Below are positions 1 through 7,153 of a DNA stretch of 56,161 nucleotides, piece after piece. Made by a program: the position numbers and the translations under genes. The stretch's first letter is position 1. Each line of letters begins with the position of its first letter. The notes beneath the pieces are model-generated. The model saw nothing but the letters and a program-made list of their open reading frames with translations, did not search any database and had not been told where the DNA came from. This stretch comes from JAFGJU01 sp964570935 (GTDB lineage Bacteria; Eisenbacteria; RBG-16-71-46; JAFGJU01): positions 1 through 56,161 of the forward strand of contig CAZMZP010000074.1 of NCBI GenBank assembly GCA_964570935.1. Reading direction: 5' to 3'.

Positions 1-162
1 TTGGTGCGCACGCTGGTGGACGAGAGCAGGGCGGCCGGTCGTTACACGGTGGAGTGGAACGGTCGTGACGAGGCAGGAGAGGTTCTTCCCAGCGGTGTGT
101 ATTTCTGCTGTATGGAGACTCCTGGCTTCTCGGTCAGCCAGAAGATGATCATGATCCGGTAG
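1..162 (+). CDS. C-terminal end of a secreted FlgD/T9SS-like domain protein (partial)
   Basis: The window opens inside a reading frame of 54 codons ending in TAG at 160-162. The visible residues form the last strands of a FlgD-type immunoglobulin-like domain: a VEWNGRDEAG turn, then LPSGVYF, and a terminal KMIMIR. This is the usual shape of the C-terminal sorting or anchoring domain on secreted proteins of FCB-group bacteria. The N-terminal part lies outside the window, so the function of the whole protein is unknown. The next gene ends in the same kind of domain, so the two probably belong to one group of exported proteins. The strand and frame are secure because the domain pattern is unmistakable. 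Confidence 0.75.
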   Translation: MVRTLVDESRAAGRYTVEWNGRDEAGEVLPSGVYFCCMETPGFSVSQKMIMIR

Positions 163-246
163 CCGAGCTCAGTAGAGGTGTGTGGGGCGCCGTAAGTACT
201 CCGCGGCGCCCCCCGCCGGAGCCCTCGTAGGGGCGAAGGAGACATC

Positions 247-1110
247 ATGAAGCTTACTGGAGACTGCCGGCGTCGCCGCTTTCGGGGGCGTTCGGCAGGG
301 AGGTCTCTGCTCCTGATCGGAATCGTCCTGCTGGCCGCGGCCGGCGCCGCCCACTGCGCGTTCGCAGATGGTGCTCCGACCGTGACCCTGGTGCCGTCCC
401 AGCTGCACGTCAATCCGGGCGACCTCTGTACTCTCCGCGTGATGGTGGACGACGCCGTGGATTCCCTGGGCTGCATGGAAGTCTACATTGCCTTCGATTC
501 TACGCTCGTCCGATGCACGACCGCTGTGGAGGGCATGCTGTTCAAACAGGCCTCGTTTCCCAGGTTCTTCCGCTGGGAGCTCGTGTCAAGCGATACGGCC
601 ACGGCGGTAGACTGCGTACTGGGGTACAGGAGTTTTGTCCTCGCTCCGGGCGAGCTTGTGCGTTTCGTGTTCAGGGCCAGGGAGGTGGGCGTCTGTCCAG
701 TTCACATCACGAGCGTGAGGCTGTGGGACATCGACAGAGTCGAGCTCTCACCCGTGACGGGAGACCCCTCCCTGATCATAATCGGCACACCCGTCGGCGT
801 GCCTTCCGGCGGACAGTCGCACAGCAGTTTTTTCAACTATCCCAACCCGTTTAACCCTCTGACAACGCTCGTACTGGACGTACCGCCCGACGGCGCTCAG
901 GCGCTGCAGTCGAGCGTCTCGATTGAGATCTATTCGGTGTCGGGCCGCAAGGTGCGTTCTGTGTTTGGCGGTCTGCTACCCGCGGGTAGGTTCGAGTTCC
1001 CATGGGATGGAAGGGACGACAGTGGAAAATACCTGCCCGCGGGCGTCTACCCGGTAGTGGCCAGAGCCGCCCGGGCGACCTTCAAGAGTCGTCTGATCAT
1101 GGTCCGGTAA
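247..1110 (+). CDS. Secreted cohesin-like protein with FlgD-type C-terminal domain
   Basis: A 287-residue protein. The first 40 residues hold a basic stretch (RRRRFRGRSAGR) and a hydrophobic helix ending near AHCAFA, a signal peptide. Residues about 45-180 look like a cohesin-type beta-sandwich: a P-x-x-L-x-V-x-P-G-D start, then short strands about a 'GCMEVYIAFDSTLV' element. The C-terminal third has NYPNPFNP, IEIYSVSGRKVR, FPWDGRDDSGKYLPAGVY and a terminal LIMVR, the classic FlgD/T9SS-like sorting domain. Start ATG is preceded by GAAGGAG. It lies 15 nt upstream of a second cohesin-like gene and probably shares its transcript. Cohesins bind dockerins in cellulosomes, but isolated cohesin-like domains are common in secreted proteins of many phyla, and no dockerin was recognised here. 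Confidence 0.75.
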   Translation: MKLTGDCRRRRFRGRSAGRSLLLIGIVLLAAAGAAHCAFADGAPTVTLVPSQLHVNPGDLCTLRVMVDDAVDSLGCMEVYIAFDSTLVRCTTAVEGMLFKQASFPRFFRWELVSSDTATAVDCVLGYRSFVLAPGELVRFVFRAREVGVCPVHITSVRLWDIDRVELSPVTGDPSLIIIGTPVGVPSGGQSHSSFFNYPNPFNPLTTLVLDVPPDGAQALQSSVSIEIYSVSGRKVRSVFGGLLPAGRFEFPWDGRDDSGKYLPAGVYPVVARAARATFKSRLIMVR

Positions 1111-1125
1111 AACCTGGAGCAGAGT

Positions 1126-1677
1126 ATGGGAACACGAGTAATGGCGCTTCAGCTACTTGTCTTGCTGACGATGGTTTTCATTCCGACTTCCTCTTCTGCC
1201 GAAGCACTGATCTCAATCGAGCCCGACAGCACGCGTGTGTGGGTCAACAGTCAGTTCTTTCAGCTTGATATCATGGTGAATTCCGAAGTTGACAGCCTGA
1301 TGGGCTATGACATGACGGTCATCTTTGACCCGGTACATCTTCAAGTACAGGACGTGTCAGAGGGTGCCTTGCCGCTGAACTCCGGGTACCCCACTTTCTT
1401 CAGGTGGTTGAACGAATACGAGGAGAGTGACTCTGTCTGGGTGAACGGATCGATTCTGGGCAATACGATTGCGGGACCTGGGCAGTTGTTTAGAATCACT
1501 TTCTGGGCCATCTACCCCGGCATAACTACGGTGGGGATAGTGAGAAGCGACATGAGGAACGACGAGAATCAGAAACTGCCCCATCTGTGCCGATCGGGAA
1601 CGGTGTTTGTTTACCCGACAATCGGCGTCGAGCCCGCTAAGGGGACCTGGGGCAGGATCAAGTGTCTCTTCAGGTAA
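1126..1677 (+). CDS. Secreted cohesin-like protein ending in a TWG-x-IK motif
   Basis: A 183-residue protein with a signal peptide (hydrophobic LQLLVLLTMVFI, cleavage near SSSAEA) and one cohesin-like beta-sandwich (residues about 28-160). It resembles the preceding protein: both have a strand followed by a G-x-x-x-x-x-x-[SG]-[FY]-P-x-F-F-R-W segment. Instead of the FlgD-type domain, it ends directly in KGTWGRIKCLFR. The same kind of ending occurs on five other secreted proteins in this window. The gap to the upstream gene is 15 nt, so the two are likely cotranscribed. ATG at 1126 is used; ATG at 1141 is an in-frame alternative that also leaves a signal peptide. The partner of the cohesin-like fold is unknown. 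Confidence 0.75.
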   Translation: MGTRVMALQLLVLLTMVFIPTSSSAEALISIEPDSTRVWVNSQFFQLDIMVNSEVDSLMGYDMTVIFDPVHLQVQDVSEGALPLNSGYPTFFRWLNEYEESDSVWVNGSILGNTIAGPGQLFRITFWAIYPGITTVGIVRSDMRNDENQKLPHLCRSGTVFVYPTIGVEPAKGTWGRIKCLFR

Positions 1678-1716
1678 GGGTGGTCCAGGCTCGCGACGGA
1701 AGGCAGTACGCGCCCC

Positions 1717-2172
1717 CTACTTCCCCAGGGCCTTCTTCTTGCGAGCGGTCAGGGCGGACTTGAGCTTCCAGTCCGGGTCCGCGTGCTCGTCCTTCCGTTT
1801 GATCAGAAGCCATTCGTTCCCCTTACCCCTTCCCTTGATGCGGACGAGGGCGAAGCCGCCCTTCAGCTTCTTCCCGCGCAGCAGGAACTCGAGGAGATCC
1901 GGGTTCTCCTTCTCCAATGTGTAGTCTCCGGTGTCCCACACGACCACCGGGCCGGCGCCGTATTCACCGTCGGGTATCACACCCTCGAAGTCTATGTATT
2001 CGAGCGGATGGTCCTCAACCTGGATGGCCAGCCGCTTCTCGGCCGGGTTCATCGACGGGCCTCTTGGAACCGCCCACGACTTCAGCGCTCCCCGCACCTC
2101 AAGACGGAAGTCGAAGTGAATGCGTGAAGCGTGATGCTCGTGCACCACGAAGCAGAGTTTGGACGAGGTCAT
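1717..2172 (-). CDS. Stand-alone DNA ligase D-type 3'-phosphoesterase domain protein
   Basis: A 151-residue protein consisting of only the phosphoesterase (PE) module of bacterial LigD. In that family the module trims 3'-phosphate and 3'-ribonucleotide ends during non-homologous end joining. The family signature is near the N-terminus: FVVHEHHASRIHFDFRLE (metal and catalytic His, Asp and Arg), followed by LKSWAVPRGPS, the 'VEDHPLEY' and 'GVIPDGEYGAG' blocks, and a terminal WLLIKRKD strand with a basic tail. No ligase, polymerase or Ku gene is adjacent. Stand-alone PE proteins of this size are known in bacteria and archaea. The gene runs opposite to the cohesin pair and converges on it with 39 nt between stops. 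Confidence 0.85.
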   Translation of the reverse strand: MTSSKLCFVVHEHHASRIHFDFRLEVRGALKSWAVPRGPSMNPAEKRLAIQVEDHPLEYIDFEGVIPDGEYGAGPVVVWDTGDYTLEKENPDLLEFLLRGKKLKGGFALVRIKGRGKGNEWLLIKRKDEHADPDWKLKSALTARKKKALGK

Positions 2173-2230
2173 GACTCTCCTTCGCCCCCGTGCGGCGCGT
2201 ACACGGGCGGTCTGTCCGCGGACAAAGCAA

Positions 2231-2262
2231 GAGAGCAGGAGTTTGCTGCAACTCCTGCTCTC
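2231..2262 (-). terminator. Rho-independent-like terminator of the 2295-2843 gene
   Basis: A perfect 13-bp inverted repeat with a 6-nt loop (stem 2231-2243 against 2250-2262) lies about 30 nt past the stop of the minus-strand secreted protein. On the minus strand it is followed by a T-rich run (TTGCTTTG). It separates that gene from the phosphoesterase gene downstream. Confidence 0.7.
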
Positions 2263-2294
2263 GAATCTTTCAGGGTACTGTTGTCAGGCGGCTG

Positions 2295-2843
2295 TTACCG
2301 GAACAAGTCCTTTATACGGCTCCACGAAGTCGTGCTGGCGCCGGTGGGTCCGCCCGGCACCCATATGGTCATGCCGTCGTAGGCCCCGCCGTTCCAAACC
2401 TCGAACTCCTGGCTGCCAGGATAGCTGAATGGGTCATTCCACGTGAAAGTGACGGAGAAGCCGTTGTGGCTCTCACCCGGCTCGATTCTGTCAACGCCTG
2501 TGAGCTCGTCCCATTCGACGTTCCAAGAACCGTCCGGGCCTTCCGGAGTCACAAACACATCTTCCCAGTATACCGGCGCGGCGTAGGAGACGAAATCGGC
2601 CCTGTTCTGGCCGTCGGCGTCGAAGAAGATGATAAAACCGCTGATGCTAGGCTCGATCGTGTTGTTTGTGACCGTGTAATCGAACCGGAAGGTCCTGTTC
2701 TCCAGAGGTCCTCCCACGTACACAAGACTGGCCGTGACGGTCGCCGCTTCAGGCCCGGCCACCGCGGGCTGTGGAAGCAATGACAATCCGAGTACGAGAA
2801 CGAGACAAAGACACGCTGCGTTAGCCAAAGCTCTCATGCGCAC
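2295..2843 (-). CDS. Secreted beta-sandwich protein ending in a TSWSRIK motif
   Basis: A 182-residue protein of no recognised family. It has a clean signal peptide (residues 1-29, hydrophobic ACLCLVLVLGLSLL, cleavage near AVAG). The mature part is beta-rich, with a segment 'VTNNTIEPSISGFIIFFD' typical of proteins with a PEP-CTERM-like or general secreted beta-sandwich. It ends in TTSWSRIKDLFR, matching the motif shared by six secreted proteins here, although the residue after Trp is Ser instead of Gly. It has its own promoter (2932-2960) and terminator (2231-2262), so it is a single-gene unit. An AGGGAGGTGCG Shine-Dalgarno stretch precedes the ATG. Confidence 0.7.
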   Translation of the reverse strand: MRMRALANAACLCLVLVLGLSLLPQPAVAGPEAATVTASLVYVGGPLENRTFRFDYTVTNNTIEPSISGFIIFFDADGQNRADFVSYAAPVYWEDVFVTPEGPDGSWNVEWDELTGVDRIEPGESHNGFSVTFTWNDPFSYPGSQEFEVWNGGAYDGMTIWVPGGPTGASTTSWSRIKDLFR

Positions 2844-2931
2844 CTCCCTGAAGCAAAAAGCCCATAGACGTAATGTAACGTCCGATGCAACGAAGTATCC
2901 GCCGTGCGTGGTGGTTGAAGATAGCGGTTGT

Positions 2932-2960
2932 ATTATACACTGCCCGTGCCGTCACGTCAA
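2932..2960 (-). promoter_or_regulatory. Sigma-70-type promoter for the 2295-2843 gene
   Basis: On the minus strand: TTGACG, a 17-nt spacer, then TATAAT. The predicted start site lies about 80 nt before the gene's ATG. Spacing and hexamers are near consensus. Confidence 0.7.
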
Positions 2961-3020
2961 GCTAGTTTTCTTGGCTCATTCAGCTTTCGTTTCCGGCAGG
3001 GGCCGCGGCGTTTTTTGCCG

Positions 3021-3047
3021 TTGAACTGGGCCGCGTGCTGATATACT
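3021..3047 (+). promoter_or_regulatory. Possible promoter for the 3202-4638 repeat protein
   Basis: TTGAAC, a 15-nt spacer and TATACT, about 150 nt before the gene. The -10 is good, but the spacer is short, so this is a weaker call than the other promoters listed. Confidence 0.4.
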
Positions 3048-3201
3048 GTAATTGTCCGGCTCCCCCCCGGACACTGCGTCCCGAAGACGGCAGCAGGAGA
3101 TTCACCCCCTCGTCCCCAAGCTCACTCGTCCCAAGGGTTCAGCATGATGAAGTGGTACGCGGCAGGTCTCGCTAAAGGCGAGGAGTAAAGGAAGGGAAGT
3201 C

Positions 3202-4638
3202 ATGGAACGACGTGACATTGCTCTGGTAGCTCTGGCTGCTCTGGTTGTTCTTGCGTTTGTCCCTGCCTGCGTCTGCGTCGACGCGGAGGCGTCCTGGAAG
3301 GGAAACGGCGTTCCCGTCTGCACGGCAAAGGGCGACCAGCTCTCGGTGGAAGCGATCCCCGACGGCGCCGGAGGCGCGATTGTCACGTGGTACAACGGCG
3401 GGGTGTTCGCCCAGCGAGTCACCGCGTCCGGCACTCCTCTCTGGAGGGTGGACGGGGTGAGCGTGAGCATCGCGCCCGGGAGCCAGCTGCCCGACCTGGC
3501 GGAGGATGGCGCCGGAGGCGCCATAATAACGTGGAACGACGCGCGCAGCGGGGTAAACCCGGACATCTACGCGCAGCGTCTGGACTCCGAGGGCAGGCCG
3601 CTGTGGCCGACTGAAGGCGTCCCGGTCTGCACGACTGCGTGCAGTGAGAGGTGCCGCGACATCACGGGGGACGGCGCCGGAGGCGCCATAGTCACGTGGT
3701 GCGATGACCGCCGCGCCGGGGACTGCGACGTGTTCGCGCAGCGTCTGGACTCGTCAGGCAGAGTGGTCTGGAAGAGCAACGGCGTCCCGGTCTGCTCCGC
3801 GGACCGGGCCCAGGGATTTCCCCGGATCGTCTCGGATGGCTCCGGCGGCGCGATAGTGACATGGGCCGACTTCAGGCAGGGGACTGACTACTGGGTCTAC
3901 GCGCAGCGTCTCGACTCCTCTGGTAAAGTCCTCTGGCAGGAGAACGGCGTTCCGCTCTGCACGGCGGCCGGCAGCAAGCTTCCGCGCATCACTACGGACG
4001 GGGAGGGCGGCGCCATAATCGCCTGGCGGGATCCCCGCAACAGCAGCAACTACGACATATACGTACAACGGGTGAGCGCTTCCGGAAACGTGATGTGGCA
4101 GCAGGACGGAATCCCGGTGTGCACGGCGGCCGGCGCCAAGTGGTGGCCGCTCATCGTTTCCGACGGGGCCGGTGGCGCCATAATCCTGTGGCGGGACTAT
4201 CGCGACGGCTCGAGCTACGACACCTACGCGCAGAGAGTCGACCCGTCCGGCAGGACGCTTTGGAAGAGGAACGGCGCCCTGGTGTGCGCCGGCGAGTACA
4301 ACGAACGCTATCACGACATGGTCCCTGACGGAGCGGGAGGCGCGGTCGTGTCCTGGTACGAGGAACGCCTGAGCGGCACTTACGACATCCACGCGCAGCG
4401 AATCGGTCCGAATGGCAAGACGCTGTGGAAGTCGGCCGGGGCGGTCGTGTGCACGGCGCCGGAGGACCAGGAGTTCCCGGTGGCGGTGCCCGATTCTAAA
4501 GGCGGCGCCGTCCTGGTCTGGACCGATTTCAGGAACGGCACCGATTACGACGTCTACGCGCAGAGGGTCGCGCCGGACGGCGCGGTGGGAGCCGCCGACG
4601 GCGCCTGGAAGAAACCTCGCGCCGGCGCTCGCCGGTAG
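3202..4638 (+). CDS. Secreted protein of eight DGAGGAIVTW/YAQR repeats
   Basis: A 478-residue protein with an N-terminal hydrophobic signal (ALVALAALVVLAFVPACVCV). The rest is about eight repeats of roughly 50 residues. Each has a D-G-A-G-G-A-[IV]-[IV]-x-W core, then Asp/Arg-rich D-x-R-x-G, then [DI]-x-[YF]-A-Q-R-[LVI], then x-x-S-G-x-x-[LV]-W and GVPVC[TS]. Such repeats probably fold as a beta-propeller or a beta-sheet array. Each repeat carries a conserved Cys in the GVPVC segment. Unlike its neighbours it has no FlgD-type or TWG C-terminus; it ends in a basic KKPRAGARR tail. Start chosen at ATG with GAAGGGAAG upstream. Repeat arrays of this kind are common in large secreted proteins of FCB and delta-proteobacterial genomes; the ligand is unknown. 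Confidence 0.75.
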   Translation: MERRDIALVALAALVVLAFVPACVCVDAEASWKGNGVPVCTAKGDQLSVEAIPDGAGGAIVTWYNGGVFAQRVTASGTPLWRVDGVSVSIAPGSQLPDLAEDGAGGAIITWNDARSGVNPDIYAQRLDSEGRPLWPTEGVPVCTTACSERCRDITGDGAGGAIVTWCDDRRAGDCDVFAQRLDSSGRVVWKSNGVPVCSADRAQGFPRIVSDGSGGAIVTWADFRQGTDYWVYAQRLDSSGKVLWQENGVPLCTAAGSKLPRITTDGEGGAIIAWRDPRNSSNYDIYVQRVSASGNVMWQQDGIPVCTAAGAKWWPLIVSDGAGGAIILWRDYRDGSSYDTYAQRVDPSGRTLWKRNGALVCAGEYNERYHDMVPDGAGGAVVSWYEERLSGTYDIHAQRIGPNGKTLWKSAGAVVCTAPEDQEFPVAVPDSKGGAVLVWTDFRNGTDYDVYAQRVAPDGAVGAADGAWKKPRAGARR

Positions 4639-4734
4639 GCAGGCGGGACCCGATAAACGAGCCTCGTTGAGCGGACCCTGGTCCGCGCCACAATAACGGC
4701 CGCAATAGGGCCGCAATAACGCCGGCGGCAAAGC

Positions 4735-4774
4735 AAAGGCCGGCCTCTTTCCTCGTAGAAAGGGGCCGGCCTTT
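4735..4774. terminator. Bidirectional terminator hairpin
   Basis: AAAGGCCGGCC (4735-4745) pairs with GGCCGGCCTTT (4764-4774), and an inner CTTTC/GAAAG extends the stem. A and T runs flank both arms, so it can end transcription from the repeat protein (plus strand) and from the cytochrome operon (minus strand). Confidence 0.7.
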
Positions 4775-4872
4775 CCGGTTGGCACCCGCCGCAGGGCGCC
4801 GCATCCGGGGGCTCGCCGCGTGTCATCCCGCGACCTGCCGCGCGTCTGCCGAACCTCAGGTCTCGGGATTGC

Positions 4873-5928
4873 CTACCTCAGAAACCGCCTGGCCTCGTTG
4901 TTGGCCATGAACTTCTCTGACGGAGGCGCAGTCGTCCCCAGCTCTGCCAGGGAAGACTCCAGCAGCGCCACGGTATAGTCCGTGTTGTGGATTCCGACAC
5001 TGCGGTCTCCCTCGACAAACATGAAGTTGAGTACGGCGCCCGCCTCAGCTTCGGTGCGCTTTCCCGGCACCGGCAGGCCTTCCGAGTCAATCAAGTTCCT
5101 TGCCACGAGGATCGAGTGGAGGTCCTCCAGCAGCAGCTCCACTTGTGCCTCCGCGCCCGCGTACCTGAAGTCCTCGACTGCGCCGTAATGGCAGTCCTCG
5201 ACGTTGCAGCCGCTGATAAGCTCTTCCTCTTCCTCGTGGTAGACGTAGGTCATGTTCATCGAATGGCCGCCGGCCTGGCCTCCGAACGGCGCGGCCATGT
5301 GGCAAGACGGACAACCGTTCACGACGGCAACGGTGTGGGGCGAATCCTCATACTCATACCCCGCGAACTCGTGCCCTCCGCTGCCCACCAGCATGTTTGC
5401 CTGCATGCTGTGGTGCGGGCCCCACCTGTTGCTCCCGATGTTGGTGGAGTCCGGCGCGGCCTTCACCATCGGGTTGGGCACTCGAGCCTGGTGGCAGTTC
5501 GCGCAGAGGTTGCCGTGGCCTCGGTCGAACACCGCCCCGCCCAGCATAAGGGTCACAGGTGCCTGGGTCCTTAGGTTGAAGTTGCCGCTGGTGTGCGGCT
5601 CATGACAGGTGAAGCAGTGTATGGTCGAAGGGTTGGGGATTGTGCCCGGGCCGTCGGTCGCGAGCTTCGCCAGGAAGCCCTCGTGAGTGTGACAGCCCGA
5701 ACAGGGCGGCGTGTTCCGCTCGAAGTCCAGGCCTTTGTTGTGCACGGAGTTTTCGTATTGACCCTCGATGGCCAGCAGCGCCGAATTCTCGGAATGGCAC
5801 TGGAAGCACTCCGAGGTGCCCGATGATCCCTCCGGACCCTCCGGGCCAGTGGGCCCCTCGCACCCTCCCAGCGCCAGTACCGCGCCCACCGCAAGAACGC
5901 CCACGCTCAGCAAGAACAGTCTTCTCAT
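4873..5928 (-). CDS. Multiheme c-type cytochrome lipoprotein (5 CXXCH plus 1 CX4CH)
   Basis: A 351-residue protein with a lipoprotein signal (LAVGAVLALGGC, Cys near residue 23), followed by a Gly/Pro-rich linker. Heme motifs in order: CFQCH, CSGCH, CFTCH, CANCH, CPSCH, and CNVEDCH, which has four residues between the cysteines as in cytochrome c3. The last 120 residues have no heme motif. It is the last gene of the cytochrome operon and its ATG overlaps the preceding stop by 4 nt (5925-5928), so translation is probably coupled. Lipidation suggests attachment at the outer membrane, facing the periplasm or the cell surface. Probable role: electron transfer, with electron donor and acceptor unknown. 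Confidence 0.85.
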   Translation of the reverse strand: MRRLFLLSVGVLAVGAVLALGGCEGPTGPEGPEGSSGTSECFQCHSENSALLAIEGQYENSVHNKGLDFERNTPPCSGCHTHEGFLAKLATDGPGTIPNPSTIHCFTCHEPHTSGNFNLRTQAPVTLMLGGAVFDRGHGNLCANCHQARVPNPMVKAAPDSTNIGSNRWGPHHSMQANMLVGSGGHEFAGYEYEDSPHTVAVVNGCPSCHMAAPFGGQAGGHSMNMTYVYHEEEEELISGCNVEDCHYGAVEDFRYAGAEAQVELLLEDLHSILVARNLIDSEGLPVPGKRTEAEAGAVLNFMFVEGDRSVGIHNTDYTVALLESSLAELGTTAPPSEKFMANNEARRFLR

Positions 5929-7106
5929 GTTGCTCCTCCCTCCTCATTAGAGTGCACCTCGGGTGCATGCTCCAATGCCCACTGTTTTGTCTGCGATATG
6001 TGGCAACGCAAGCACACGTAATCCAGCGTCAAATAGCCGTTCGCGTACTTGCCGTCTGACGTGAACATGCTGGCAGTCGGGCTGGTGTTTATCCTGAACA
6101 GATGCGACCTGACGTCGCCGCGGTACCTGGCCAGCTGACCTTCCGCCGACTTCACGGCGTACGCCATGTGGCACTCGGCGCAGTCTATCGTCCCGAGGCC
6201 GTAGTGAGGCAGCTCGCTTGCCGCGTACGACTCCGCCTCTTCGAAGTGGCAGGTCTCGCACCTGGCCTTGATGGCGACGTCACGGGAGGGGTTCTGCCCG
6301 TGCAGGCTGACGTGAGGGTCGTGGCAGTTCACACAGGCGAAGTTGCCCTTCTTCGTGGCGTGCAGCTCGTTGTACTGCGCCTCATGCATTATGAAGCCTG
6401 CTTCTGCGGGGATCTTCGACACGTCGCCGCGAACATGACACTCGCCGCACAACGACGCGGAACGGTCCACCTTGAGCGGGAAGTCGTAAGGCGCGTAGAC
6501 GTGGCGGCTGCCGGGCCCGTGGCAGCGCTCGCACTGGACGCCGTTCAACGCCCACGTGCCGACCACGCCGGGCATTCCGCCCTGGTGGCCCTCGCTCCTG
6601 TAACCTGTCGTGTGGCACGGGCCGCAGTCGTACGGCACCACACTGCCGGCCGCGTACGCCACCCATCTGTCGCTCTGAACGTTGTACTGAGCGGTCGTGC
6701 CCGTGACGACGTAGCCGTCGTTACCGACGAACCTGGCCTTCCACCAGAAGCCGCCTACCACGTACGACAGATCACCCCACTGGTGTCCCTCGGGCGGACC
6801 GGGCAGGTCTCCGAACGGGAAGTATCCGCGCCCGCCGGCTTCCGAGGCGCGATTCAACACAAGATTGTGACCGGTGTTGCTGAACTCGGCGTACAGCTCC
6901 GGGTGACACGCCTGACACGCCTGCGAGCTGACGTACGTTTCCGCCTCTGCCGCCGGCGCAGTCACGTTCGTGGTCTTCTCGCACCCCGTCAGAGCCAGGA
7001 GCAGCGCCGCGGCCACCAGCATGGCCAGCGTCGTCACCAGGGGTGGCGCCATGGTCGCACGGCCGCGTCGCCGTGGAGTTCCGGCGCGTTTGTCGTCTTC
7101 CAACAT
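5925..7106 (-). CDS. Octaheme c-type cytochrome lipoprotein
   Basis: A 393-residue protein. Its N-terminus is a long basic n-region (RRRGR), a hydrophobic helix and a lipobox LALTGC, with Cys near residue 42. Eight CXXCH heme motifs follow: CQACH, CGPCH, CERCH, CGECH, CVNCH, CETCH, CAECH and CLRCH. The first half resembles the cytochrome c554/NrfA-related type, with CQACHPELY followed by a FxxTGH segment. ATG at 7106 is preceded by GGAGGG eight nt away; an internal Met at residue 19 is a possible later start. The stop overlaps the next gene's start by 4 nt. With the barrel and the DmsE-like cytochrome upstream it is likely the outer, surface-side cytochrome of an electron conduit. Confidence 0.85.
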   Translation of the reverse strand: MLEDDKRAGTPRRRGRATMAPPLVTTLAMLVAAALLLALTGCEKTTNVTAPAAEAETYVSSQACQACHPELYAEFSNTGHNLVLNRASEAGGRGYFPFGDLPGPPEGHQWGDLSYVVGGFWWKARFVGNDGYVVTGTTAQYNVQSDRWVAYAAGSVVPYDCGPCHTTGYRSEGHQGGMPGVVGTWALNGVQCERCHGPGSRHVYAPYDFPLKVDRSASLCGECHVRGDVSKIPAEAGFIMHEAQYNELHATKKGNFACVNCHDPHVSLHGQNPSRDVAIKARCETCHFEEAESYAASELPHYGLGTIDCAECHMAYAVKSAEGQLARYRGDVRSHLFRINTSPTASMFTSDGKYANGYLTLDYVCLRCHISQTKQWALEHAPEVHSNEEGGAT

Positions 7107-7153
7107 CTCGAGGACCCTCCTTCCTCCGGGATTACCACACAGTTTCGTCGGCG

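Noticed and set aside
247..1677. Cellulosome scaffold
   Set aside because: Cohesin-like folds are present, but no dockerin, glycoside hydrolase or CBM partner is adjacent, so a cellulosome is not supported.
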